Assembly (NCBI GenBank): GCA_036873135.1
Contig: JAPTYO010000010.1
Span: 20,577,772-20,641,771, forward strand
Reading direction: 5' to 3'
DNA: 64,000 nt
Source: Clarkia xantiana subsp. parviflora
Lineage: Eukaryota; Streptophyta; Magnoliopsida; Myrtales; Onagraceae
Shown: positions 35,101 to 48,482 of the stretch, piece after piece
Layout: the number at the start of each line of letters is the position of its first letter
How positions within the stretch are numbered: position 1 is the first letter of the stretch
Translations under genes and position numbers: made by a program
The notes under the pieces: model-generated
Databases searched by the model: none
Told to the model about the DNA's origin: nothing
Seen by the model: the letters and a program-made list of their open reading frames with translations, nothing else

Positions 35101-37743
35101 CAGGAAAAACCTTTACAATGGTAAGAAATCAATTCACAAAGCAAGGTGCAAACTGATAAATGATTTATGATAATCGTGATATTAGCAGAAAAATGCAAAC
35201 ACAATGATTTTGATGTGGTTTATTTATTTCTATTTCTTTTCTTCAGACTGGTCCTAAACAACTTACAGAGCAAAGTCAAGGTGTAAATTACCGGGCATTG
35301 AACGACTTGTTCTTCCTAGCAGAACAAAGGAAGGACGCTTTTCGCTATGATGTAGCCGTCCAAATGATTGAAATCTACAACGAACAAGTCAGAGACCTTC
35401 TTGTATCAGATGGATCTAACAAGAGATATCCTTTTCAAAAAAAATTAGTGTGCTTTCTTATGATTGTGCTTGTTGGTTCAATTAAAATGGTCAATTTTTT
35501 ATGTCAAAGATGAACCTTAACTTTACCAAACATTAGAAATTCGTAACAGTTCACAATCAGGGCTCAGTGTACCCGATGCATGCCTTGTCCCTGTATCAAC
35601 ACCATCTGATGTTCTGGAGTTGATGAACATTGGGCATAGGAATCGTGCTGTAGGTGCAACAGCACTAAATGACCGCAGTAGCCGTTCTCACAGGTTATTT
35701 TCCTTATTTTCTTTTTGGTTACATTTTTCAAACATGTCCAAAACAACAGACCTCTAACTGCTAAAACATGTCTTTGTGTTCTTCTGCAGTTGTTTGACTG
35801 TTCATGTCCAAGGAAGAGACTTGACTTCTGGTGCTGTTCTTCGTGGATGCATGCATTTGGTCGATTTAGCAGGTAGCGAAAGGGTGGACAAATCTGAGGT
35901 CACTGGGGATCGACTAAAGGAGGCACAGCATATTAACAGATCACTTTCTGCCCTCGGTGATGTAATTTCTTCACTAGCTCAGAGAAATACTCATGTACCC
36001 TACAGAAACAGCAAATTGACACAACTTCTTCAAGATTCACTTGGTAAGTTCAACCATCAACAATGAACAGACTACCATTTTTCTCTTTCAGTTTTGCATT
36101 TTCAACTTTTAATTCATTATTATATTACTATCTTCAGGTGGGCAAGCAAAAACATTAATGTTTGTTCATATTAGCCCCGAACCAGATGCTGTAGGAGAAA
36201 CAATAAGCACGCTGAAGTTCGCTGAGAGAGTTGCTACTGTTGAGCTAGGAGCCGCCCGAGTAAATAAAGACACCGCTGATGTAAAAGAGCTCAAGGAGCA
36301 GGTCAGAATTAATATCCCCTAAACACACCTTCGCATAATCCTGTGATAAATTTCCACGAATTTTCAACTTGTATGTTATTTATGTATGCATCAGATAGCA
36401 AGTCTCAAAGCAGCATTGGCAGGAAAGGAAGACGAACCGAAGCACACGCCACCTTCAGTTTCGATGAGTTCTCAACATCGCCGGAAAAAAACTGCAGCGG
36501 ATCCCTCTCCTCTCAACTGCACTCAACTGAATTTTGATGATGTGGGTGATCAGAATAGTTGCAGACAACCCATGGGCGATGTTGGAAACATAGAGGTAAA
36601 ACCATGGTTCCTGAATCTTGATTCTGCACAACTTTTTTCCCTACAGAGAATTCACAATTGAACGAGCAATGTTACGAAGAGTGAAACTTGGAGCGAAAGA
36701 AAGTAAAAAATAATTAGAACTTTTCAGGAAAAAAATAATATGAGCAAATAAACTGTTTATTGACACAATCAATCAATCAATCAATCTTTTTTTTTTTTTT
36801 TTACTTTCTTACTAGTTACTACACCTTCTAATGAAAAAGATGAATTTCACCAAATTTTTTGTAACATAATAAGAATTCAAAATTGAATGAAGAAACTGAA
36901 ACTTGGAGAGAAATAAAGTAAAAAAGCTAATCTTTTTAGGAAAAATGATTATATGAGCTAATGAACTGATTGTTTTTCGTTTTAACTAAGTTTCTTGATA
37001 CTTGTTTTTGAACAAAAAGGCAAGTTTTTTATTTATTTATTTACTTTCATAGTAAACTGAGTTTCATGTAGAGATGATAAAATTGTCTAAACTGAATTGA
37101 TGCAGCAAATTTGGAAACCAAAGCAAAAGAGAGAGAGCTTCGAGCTGGAGGAGCTACTAGGGAATTCCCCTCCATGGCCTCCGATTGCAGGCCAAATTTA
37201 CAGGGAAGACGAGAAGGAGAGTGGGGTGGGAGATTGGGAAGACAAAGTGATGATGGTGAACAACAGGGAAGATGGTGGTGCCTCATTAGGCAGTTGGGAA
37301 CCTGACAATGCCAAACTTTCCGACATGTTTTACCACACTGAACAGACATTTAACAACATGTTGATGGGGACAAGTGGTGATGATGTGGACGATGCCACAA
37401 CAAGCGATTCTTCGGAACACGATTTGCTTTGGCAGTTCAATCATAGCAAACTCAATGCAATGGCTAATGGGGGGGTAGGGTTGAAGGCTACCAAATCCCT
37501 CCCTAAACCCTCCTCCAAAATCCCTGATTTCAGGTAACACTCTCATACATATACTAATGTAGACATATTTTGTTAAGTATCTGCTCGCTCACTAAATGAG
37601 TGTGTGTGGACAGGAAATTGAATAGTTCAATTCAAAGCCCCTCACCATCAAGGAAGCCATCAAACGGGGCTGGACTTCCTCTACACCAAACCGGAAGGCT
37701 TCCACATGGAGCTGCTGATAGTAAACGCAAGCACAATAAATAA
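32160..37743 (+). CDS. Kinesin-14 with N-terminal calponin-homology domain (KIN-14I-like)
   Basis: Microtubule motor of the plant CH-domain kinesin-14 group, whose members are minus-end directed. Nineteen exons join in frame: 32160-32280, 32876-33042, 33122-33265, 33341-33574, 33670-33735, 33827-33895, 34019-34090, 34182-34313, 34402-34483, 34578-34673, 34765-34938, 35014-35120, 35247-35425, 35532-35693, 35790-36043, 36138-36301, 36395-36595, 37106-37533, 37614-37743. They give 2982 nt, 993 residues, close to Arabidopsis KIN-14I. The CH domain occupies about residues 42-165, a linker with coiled coil about 300-394, and the motor about 395-725. The motor has the P-loop GQTGSGKT at 478-485, switch I NDRSSRSH at 594-601 (Glu of the usual NERSSRSH is Asp), switch II DLAGSE at 627-632, and [10 protein letters not shown]. 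The tail is Ser/Pro-rich and ends in basic SKRKHNK. The intron between exons 13 and 14 is AT-AC. No lesion was found. Confidence 0.92.
35426..35531 (+). other. U12-type AT-AC intron in the kinesin motor
   Basis: 106-bp intron with donor ATATCCTTTT, ending in AC (ttaccaaac). The branch motif CCTTAAC at 35515-35521 has its adenosines 11-12 bases before the end. These match the minor-spliceosome consensus (ATATCCTT; TTCCTTRAY; branch 10-13 nt from the AC). Only this choice keeps frame and restores the family motif R-L-E-I-R-N; a GT-AG alternative gives no open reading. Confidence 0.9.
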
Positions 37744-40177
37744 CACAATATATAGTAACACAAAGTAATTTTCTTCAATTTTTTTTACTGCGTGAGAGAG
37801 AGAGAGGGATGGGCGTCATCGTAATTATTATACATGTATTTTTTTGGGTGTTTTGGTCAACGGTGGTGATGTAATTTGGTAACGTCCATCTACAAGTGTT
37901 GCTTCTCCCCAATTTTCACAATCTTTCCCCATTTTACAAACAGTAGTAATTAATTGTTGTCGAAATCATCAGTCAAGGTTGGCTGGCTCACTAATGCATT
38001 ACAATATTTTGCTTGAGAGAACTCAATTAGAGGCAAAAATTAGTATATGTGAATGTATACATTTGCTCATCCTTTAATCAATTTCTATTTTTTATACATA
38101 TGGTATTAAGTGACATATATATTCTCTTTCTCTAGCTAGCTACTGGCTATGGGTGTGATTAGCTTTGGTCAAGAGGTTGAATCACCGTTATCTGTCCAAA
38201 CATACTCTTCAAAGCCCTAATGTGTGTTGGTTTCGGTTCTCTTTACCATTAGTTAGAAAGAAAAATAAAAACAATTTGTTCATGTACAAAACACTAGCTA
38301 ATATTACCGCTTGGACAATTAGACATCCAATCCGTAATCGAGAACTATATCTAGGAAAATGTGTTTCAAATCATTCTTGTTTCACTCGAACGAATCTGTT
38401 CTAAAAAAGTTTGAGACATTTCAAACTGTTGTTGATCCCTGAGAAAACATTTGCAGTGTTTCAATAATACAAACTAAAAAGACATTCAAGTCGTGCACTA
38501 CCTAACGTGTGCTTAAAATACATGCACATGACGCGCTATATGATTGATATCAACGTGTGATGAGCACCTAATCACGATTTCTCATTTGCGTATACTAGTT
38601 CAATCAGAGACCTTTAGCTAGGCTCCAATTAACATTTGCTTCATACACTTTTGAAACAAAAAACAAAGGGCGAATTTGGTTGCTATGTATTGTGTAATAT
38701 TCTATTGAAAAATTCAACTAGTAATTTGTAAATTAGTCAAACTTCAGATTAGTGATTTAGTTAAAAATCCTTAATAAATAAATATAAATTTATTTTTATA
38801 TTGCTAACTTATAAATTATTATTATTATTTTTTTAAATTCAGTACTTGAACTTGTAATTTTCAAACAAATTGCTTTCTCAATTTCAATTTACGTTAATTT
38901 TGACATTAAATGAGCATGTTTTGATTACGTGTGGCATTTTTGTAGTATTCCTAAGATAAATAAAGCAGTAAATTGAGATGAATGAGGATTGCAATGAATT
39001 GTCTTTAATTTGATCTCCCTCAATTCAAACTGTGTCTTTTAATTGACCGTCCAATTGAATGTATTTTGTTACAATATTTTTAATTTCTTAGCGAATCCAT
39101 CTAAGGTAACCATCAAAAGATCTCACGTGGCCGGAACGTACTCATATTATGTTCAACTCGACATAAACTATAACAGAGTTAACAATCTTCTTAAAATTAA
39201 AAGTTTAGATAACTAATTTAAAAAAAAATCACGTAGCAATTTATAATTAGATTAAAATTCGATTTTTTTTCCATGACTGAATTTCAGTTAGTGGTTTAGT
39301 TATTAACCTTAATTTTTTTTACATGCATGACATTACAAATTTAGCATTTTTTTTTTTCAAAAATTAAATGTAAATGAAATTAACGGATTGATTGAACCCT
39401 CAGTAATCTAACATATACTGATTTTATTTTGCCAACTAAAATATACTGATTCTCTTTTTGCACTTAATCAAAATGAAAATATAGATTAAAATATAAATAA
39501 AATAGACATTAATCTGTACTTTATTAAAATTTTAGTTATATAAAAATCTAAGTTATAATATTATTTTTAAATTATATATATTAAAATCACATCTTATTGT
39601 TTATTTATTATAGTTGTGTATACAAGTTAAAAATATATAATCATATCATGACATTTAAAAGATTTTATTTCTAATTTCATATGAAAAAATATATTCGTAA
39701 ATCAGAAAGCATAATAAACGTTATTATGACTCTACGATATTAAAATAATATTATTATAAATTAGTTAATAAATATATTTTTATATGGATTAAAATTATGA
39801 AATATTATTTAATGATTTGTAGTGTATGTAGGTTGCGACAGTATCTTTCTTCTTGTGCATTTTAAAATTTATATTCATCGATTTTGTATTTTTAACTTAT
39901 TTAAACAAAATTATGAAGAATTATAATTCTTTACATACATTAGATTGTATCATCTCATGTATGTATTCTTTACAATTGCCTCCGTCACGGCTCCACGCCT
40001 CCATTTCACTTTTTCCTCCAAAATCTATCTCCTCGGGGACTGCATTTTTATTTCCATCTTTCCTTGGTGCTCAGGTCCGATATTCGATTCTCAGTCTCGG
40101 CGTACCATCTCTGTCATGAGTATAGCCGTCTGAACTGTCTCTCCATCGTTTGCAAGAAGCCAACTGAAACCAGAGAA
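37744..40177. other. Intergenic DNA between kinesin and fumarase loci
   Basis: The first 250 bases probably hold the kinesin 3' UTR. The rest is very AT-rich without a supported gene. The last 200 bases are the leader of the fumarase locus. Confidence 0.65.
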
Positions 40178-43100
40178 ATGGCTATGTATATCATAGCCAG
40201 GCGCCTTTCAGGTCGATCATCCACACCGCTGCGCGCTACTTTTTTCAGATCCTACTCGGCCTCTTTCAGGGAGGAACGGGACACTTTTGGTCCCATCCTG
40301 GTTCCCTCGGACAAGTCCGTATGCTTGTCTTTTTCTACTGTCAACTATGCTAGATGCCGTAAGTTAGTGTCTTGAGTGGATGTGTGTTTTGTTGCAGATT
40401 GTGGGGAGCTCAGACGCAACGATCGATTCAGAATTTCGAGATTGGGGGTGAGCGTGAACGAATGCCGGACCCTATTGTTCGTGCCTTTGGTATCCTCAAG
40501 AAGTGCGCTGCCAAGGTCATAATTTTTTGGTGTTGATTAGCTGGAGTTTGCTTAGCCAGGGTTGCTTTTAGTTTAAAAATTTAATTTTTTTTTGTTACAT
40601 TTTTGTGTTGGCGAATCTTGACTCTTGGTCTAATCCGTCATGACAATCTGAATTAGCCTTTTGTTTTATCGTCAGTCATTAGTGATAAAGTTGAAATTGA
40701 AGTTTGACCACTTAGGAATCCTATTAACAGGAATGTAACCTTGTGGAATTTTATGGGAATGATCTTTTCTTCGGAGCTATTGTCATTGAAGGAAGCCATT
40801 TCTCGGACAACCGGGAAGCAGGAGTTTGACCTTCTGATAAATATGACTCATCAATCTTTTCCAAGAAATGATAACATTGTAAAACTTGTTTTCATAAAAT
40901 CTATGTAGTCATATTCTGAAAATGGCGACCATATATTAAGTTCCCTCCCCCTTAATTAAACTCCAATCGCTCAGGTAAGATTGGATATTGCAGGTCAATA
41001 TGGAGTATGGTCTTGATCCTAAGATAGGGAAAGCCATAATGCAAGCAGCAGACGAAGTAGCTGAAGGGAAACTCAGCGATCACTTTCCTCTTGTAATATG
41101 GCAAACTGGCAGTGGCACACAAAGCAACATGAACGCCAATGAGGTTAGTGCAGTCACATTATGCTGCTAGCTGTACATATATGTTACTCAGGGATATCGT
41201 ATAATATGTAACTTAATGAACTCTTTATCTGAATATTGGAATTTCTCCTAGAAAGCATTAGCTAGAATTTAAATAATATAAGGCATATCCTAACATAGAG
41301 TTGTCAATGGAAAACTTATTGCTTGGCCGCTAATATTTAACTCAATTTGAGATTGGGTTGTGAGACTGATTTTCTATGGAGTAGGTTTTGTTCAACAAGT
41401 TTCCTATTTGCCAAAATAAATAAACAATTCACAGATTACGGTGTTTCGCCTATTTTTAATTTTTGGTAGTATGAAATCTATGACATATAGTGTTTCGGCA
41501 TTGGATACTTCACAACTTACTCTAGCCCTCTTTTTCTTATCCGTAAGTCGAAATAGTTTTTGAATTGGCATTCTTGGATTATTTATTGACAACGGTGTTT
41601 AGTTTTTGTTCTTATTATATTGCATTGGTAAATTGTAGGTCATCGCAAATAGAGCTGCTGAAATACTCGGTTACAAGCGTGGAGACAAGTTTGTTCACCC
41701 AAATGACCATGTGAACAGATCCCAGTCTTCTAATGACACTTTCCCGACGGTAAGTTTATTTTGTATGTATTCTGGTGCTTTGTGAGCATGATATGGTACC
41801 TTAGACATATATTTCAACATAGTTATCAACCAAGAACTCGATTATTTAGAAGAGATTAAGTGATTAGAATTTTACATTGTAACTACTTATTTTTCAGGTT
41901 ATGCATATTGCAGCTGCAATGGAGATAAATTCTAGGTTGCTACCAAATCTGAAGAATCTGCATAGTTCATTACATTCAAAGGTTTGATCACTTCTATCTC
42001 TTATGTTTAGCTGATGCATTTGGCTGAGTAATTCGTTGCTGCCGCCTCTTACAGTCGCTAGTGTTGAAATATAGTCTTGAATTTATGAGATGTATGCCCT
42101 GTCAAATCCCTGTCTACATCATTTCGGAGAACAAATCAAGCTCAAAATTCTGAGCTTATTATTGAATATTGTCTGTTAGGTTCCTTCAAGTTCTATCTTT
42201 TGGAATACAAATTTTTCTTTATTTCTATTCAAAGATATATGTAAAGGTTGTTGGAAAGGATGTAATATTGCATTAAGTGTTGCCTCTTCCTTCCTCCATT
42301 GGCTTTAACTCTAGCAATGAAAATATTGACTCATTCAGCCTCTTACACCCCACAGTCCATTGAATTCGAAGATATTGTCAAAATTGGACGAACTCACACT
42401 CAAGATGCAACTCCTTTGACTCTTGGACAAGAGTTCAGTGGCTATTCTACACAAGTACGCCTTTAATATACTTTTTTTGTCTGTTACTAAACTGGGAGAC
42501 GTGAAGTTCTGACTCCATTGGGCTGATATCTTGTAATTCCCTCTTAGGTTAAGTATGGAATTGCTCGTGTAAATGACACACTGCCTCGGATGTATCAGGT
42601 TTGAAATGAACAATGTCTCTTAGTCTTTCCTTTCTTGATCTTAATTCCATCATTGTATTGACACATCGAGGATTGGGCAGCTTGCACAGGGTGGTACTGC
42701 TGTGGGTACTGGCTTAAACACCAAAAAAGGGTATGCTCTGTTGTAACTATGACTATATATAGAGTGCTATTTAGTCCTAAATTTCTAATCCTTCGTGCAC
42801 TACCAAAATGAGTTGCACCATTGCTTTATCCTGTATTTGGAATCTCTTTCAGTGTGTTCTATTGTAGTTTTATTCCGTTTAGGTACAAATGATAGATCAG
42901 AGATATTCTGTATAGGTTTGAACGGATGTTATGATATAGTTGATTTCATGTTGCGTCATAATTCTTCTGTAGTTAGATGTGTTTCAGTGTACCCCAGTCC
43001 TCTCGAACATGCTTTTATAATGGGTTATAATTTGTCTAAAGGGAAATATTGTCTGGTTCACTTCCACTGCTCCATTTTGCTGGAATGCTTAATTGTTGAT

Positions 43101-45602
43101 GTCTTCTCATACAGATTTGATGTAAAGATAGCTTCAGCAGTTGCAGACGAGACAAATCTGCCGTTTGTCACTGCAGAAAACAAGTTTGAGGCTTTGGTTA
43201 GCATCTGATTCTACATTTTGATATCGTCATTCTTTGGTGAACATTTGAAGATACATACCAAATGCAGCCTTCTATTTTTCATTTTAAAGATGCAAAGAAC
43301 ATTAATTTTGGTATAATCTTTCATCAGGCTGCACATGATGCTTTTGTGGAAACTAGTGGTGCCCTCAATACAGTTGCTGTTCCCTGATGAAGGTTGCTAA
43401 TGACATACGCCTTCTGGGAAGGTTTGATTTTGACCTTACTAGCTTAACATTGCTTTCATTCTTATTGATACTTGTGTAGGGCTACATTGATTTTAGGGTT
43501 AAGAACCTATGAAAGGTCTGAACTATCCCTCATGTTAACGGGAGAGGTCTGAAATTTAAAAAGTTAATAACAGAGGTCTGAAATTTCTGTTTTGTTGATA
43601 ACAGCGGTCTCCGTTAGTTTTTTCCGTTAAAACTAACGGAAGTTGGTCACATGCTTGGCATGTGACCGGAAATAAAATAAATTTCTAAAAATGCCCTTCT
43701 ATCAAGTGTGCCCCTCACATGCTTGTAGTGAAAAGACCAAAATGCCCTTGAAGCCACCACGGTACTCCGGCGACCACCAATCGTACTCCGGCGACCACCA
43801 ATCGTACTCCGGCGACCACCACCATACTCCGGCGACCACCACCAAGGCTCCGATTGGGCCAAATCGGAGCCACCGGCCCCGATTGGGCTCCGATCGGAGC
43901 CACCGGCCCCGATTGGACTCCGATCGGAGCTTTGTGGCTCTGGTCGGAGCCACAGAGCTCCGGTCGGGAGCTCTGAGCCCTGTGGCTCTGGTCGGAGCCA
44001 CAGAGCTCCAGATCGGAGCTCTGTGGCTCCGATCGGAGCTTTTTTGGCCCCGATCGGAGCTTTTTGGCCGGAGTCGGGTCGCCGGAGCCGAGGTGGTGGT
44101 CGTCGAAGTCGAGGTGGTGGTCGCCGGAGTTGGGTGGTTTAAATTTGACTTTAGGGGTAAAATTGTCATTTCACATTTCCTTAAATAAGATATTAAATAA
44201 AACAAAATATTAAAGGGGCAAAAATGTCATTTCACACAATTCTGTTAAATTTAACCCTAAAAATGGACGGAAAACCTCAAATCAACAAAATTGAAATTTC
44301 AGACCTCTGTTATTAACTTTTTAAATTTCAGACCTCTCCCGTTAACATGGGTGTTCAAACCTTTCATAGGTTCTTAACCCTTGATTTTAACTAAATCTTC
44401 TTTACCCAGTGGTCCTCGTTGCGGCCTTGGTGAGCTTAGTCTTCCTGAAAATGAACCAGGCAGTAGTATTATGCCTGTAAGTTCTTGCTCATAATACTTT
44501 AGAAAATAATTTAAAAATGTAAAAAGAAACTTTTCTTGCTCATCACCATGAATTTTTAATTTGCTGTTGTACTAGAAGACTTAAATTTCTCTAGACTCAT
44601 TTAATCAATTGCTGTATATGATTTCAGGGCAAGTTCAATCCGACCCAATGTGAGGCTCTTACAATGGTCTGTGCTCAGGTAAAAGCTTAGTCACTTACTT
44701 ACCCGATCTTTGGCATTTTGACATTAAAAAAAAACTAATAATAATTTTGTAAAAGACCTAATAAAGTTAGTATCCAATTTCATGCAGGTTATGGGAAACA
44801 ATGTTGCTGGTCATTTCGAGCTAAACGTTTTCAAGCCAATGATTGCTAGCGGGCTTTTATAGGTACGTTTGTCTTAATGCCATTGCCTTTACTGTGCAGA
44901 TTTTTTTGGAAACTCATGTCTCTATTCTTGTGAGTTGTAGTTTATCTTTGGTTCAGAAATTATTCTGAAAAGTTAGGCAATTGACGTTCCTCGAATTCAG
45001 AGTGTTGAAATGGTTGGGTTCTCTTCTTTAACAGTCGCTTAGATTATTGGGAGACGCTTCTGCTTCCTTTGAGAAGAACTGTGTCCGAGGAATCCAAGCC
45101 AACAGAGACAGAATTTCAAAGTTACTGCACGAGGTAACATCTTGTATTACATCACCTTTACTGAATGAATAAATGCTTTCAACACGTAAATTCTTCCACC
45201 AAGTACTAAAATTGCATGAGTTATTGTGATTGCAGTCGTTGATGCTCGTCACTTCTTTGAATCCGGTAAGTGGTCATTTTTCTATTTAGTAAAAAAAAAA
45301 AGAAATACACTGGGTTTGATTTGCTGCTGCTTTGAATCAATTCTGAGAAGTAAAACCGAATTCATGCCCAGAAAATCGGGTATGATAATGCCGCAGCTGT
45401 TGCCAAGAAAGCTCACAAGGAAGGAACTAGTTTGAAGGTGATGAATAAACGATTGATTCTCTTTAATCCTCCGTAGTGCATATATAAACGTAACGAGAAA
45501 TGAATTAAACTGCAGGATGCTGCATTGAAGCTTGGAGTGTTGACAAGCGAAGAGTTTGATACTCTTGTCGTGCCAGAGAAGATGATTGGACCATCCGACT
45601 AA
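40178..45602 (+). pseudogene. FUM1: Mitochondrial fumarase (class II), broken copy
   Basis: Fumarase hydrates fumarate to malate in the TCA cycle. Seventeen exons are recognisable: 40178-40314, 40398-40515, 40994-41143, 41639-41749, 41898-41981, 42356-42454, 42548-42598, 42681-42730, 43115-43196, 43328-43421, 44410-44476, 44628-44678, 44788-44862, 45035-45133, 45236-45265, 45372-45437, 45516-45602. The start gives an Arg/Ser-rich presequence, and [23 protein letters not shown] and [16 protein letters not shown] are intact. Lesions: one base is lost at about 43381 in exon 10, shifting frame before LMKVANDIR. The lyase signature reads GSSIMPGKFNP, with Phe for the usual Val. Exon 13 lacks 21 bases coding about seven residues of the GGSN segment. 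Its last codon is TAG where a sense codon (probably CAG) is expected. Donors of introns 1 and 2 are weak (GTCCGT, GTCATA). Intron 10 holds a MITE. The exon order and C-terminus EKMIGPSD identify the gene beyond doubt. Sequencing error could explain one lesion but hardly all. Confidence 0.88.
43496..44380. mobile_element. Mutator-type MITE 3 in intron 10 of the fumarase locus
   Basis: 885 bp with a perfect 9-bp target duplication, TTGATTTTA, at 43487-43495 and 44381-44389. The ends gggttaagaacctatgaaag and ctttcataggttcttaaccc are exact inverted copies. Inversion continues through gggagaggtctgaaattt and taataacagaggtctgaaat for over 100 bases. The interior (43740-44140) is GC-rich, with inverted units of the ctccggcgaccacc and gatcggagc type. 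It therefore reads as open frames on both strands with no real coding. Confidence 0.95.
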
Positions 45603-46451
45603 GATTGATTCATTGTTACGGCCATGCTAAATCTTGTTTATTCCTCAGAAAAACAGCTTCTTTCTTGAGGTTGTCAGTTAGTTGACTGTTAAGAGTCAAC
45701 AATATATAAGGATGGATGGCAGTGGCTCGTCAAACTTGATTCGATTAAAAAGCATCAACCTCAAAAATTAGTTGACCTCAAATTTTTGAAACTCAAACTC
45801 GACTTACCTCCAAACTCGACATAATCAAGCTTGTTTCGACTCGTAAATTTATTAAATATTAGGGCCTAAATTTGCATTTCTAAGTTAAATTTTTTTTTTT
45901 ACAACTCAACTCGCAAGATCATTTATAAATAACAATAAATTAACATTTCTTATGATTACAATAATAAAGCTTATAAAACTTAATTAGGTTAGTAAGTATT
46001 ATCAAGGTCGATTCCACTGTTTTCCAAATATACTTAAAATTTTGGCAGTGGCAGAAATTGGTTAATTTTGCAGGAACTGTGCACCCTCCCTCAATTTGAA
46101 AGGAAGGTGCCAAATGTTTTACCTCTTTTCCCTTCATTTCCACTCTTTATATTTACATAAATGAATTTGCTCTGCTGCATCACGCTCAATTCTGATCAAA
46201 CTTTGTTAATTTCGGGAATACCCATCATTCATAGGTCTGAGAACCGCGTCTCTAAATTTGCAGCCCAGCATAGAGACTAAAAAGACTAAATTGCCATTTC
46301 AAACCCACACAAGCATTTGAAGCTACACAATTTACCACCACAGTGAACCAAAAAACAGATGCATTACCAAAAATTAACTTACCACACACAGTAACTAAAA
46401 GAGGCATAAACTCACTAAACACATATAATCTACTACTTCCTCATCATAACC
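45603..46451. other. Intergenic DNA between convergent fumarase and eL19 loci
   Basis: Contains the 3' UTRs of both genes. The patch at 45.73-45.85 kb (ctcaaactcgac, caagcttgtttcgactcg) looks like a transposon fragment, but no ends were found. Confidence 0.6.
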
Positions 46452-48056
<1,605 letters not shown>

Positions 48057-48482
48057 TTATCTCCTACCTTGTCTTCTTCCTCCGGAAGATGATGCAGATG
48101 CAAACAAGAAAAGTGTGGGGAAGATGGTGGGAGTCGTATATACTCTGTCCCCACCGCTTGTCTTCTAGGGTTTGGAGGAGTTGAATTTTCAGAGGACTGG
48201 GTTCTTGCGGTTCGAATAATCTGATTCTAGTTGGCGGGCCATTTTGTTGCTATCCGGCTTGTATATATTATTATCTACTATTAAAACCCAAATGAAACCC
48301 GACTGGTCCGGTCTACCCCAATCAGTATATAATCTATTGGAACATAAAGTGTAGCGGTAGCGGTTTAACGTTTTAATCATTAACTAAAAATATTTAAGAT
48401 TTAAATTATTCCAAATCGTGAAAATGGGAAAATATTTATGACAATTACTTTAATCCTTCTAATTGAACCTTATGTTAGTTAA
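48057..48482. other. Promoter region of eL19 and short intergenic DNA
   Basis: Pyrimidine-rich leader on the minus strand next to the start (on the plus strand, many purines such as gaagatgg and aggaagaa). No clear TATA element could be fixed. Confidence 0.5.

Noticed and set aside
35426..35540. Read-through or GT-AG splicing at the kinesin exon 13-14 junction
   Set aside because: Read-through meets a stop, and no GT-AG pair keeps frame and family sequence; the AT-AC signals fit exactly.
43647..44205. ORFs of 165 and 167 codons on opposite strands
   Set aside because: They lie entirely inside the MITE in the fumarase intron and reflect its inverted repeat units.
40178..45602. Annotating the fumarase locus as an intact gene
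   Set aside because: The deletion at about 43381 and the TAG at 44860-44862 cannot both be avoided by any exon choice I could find.
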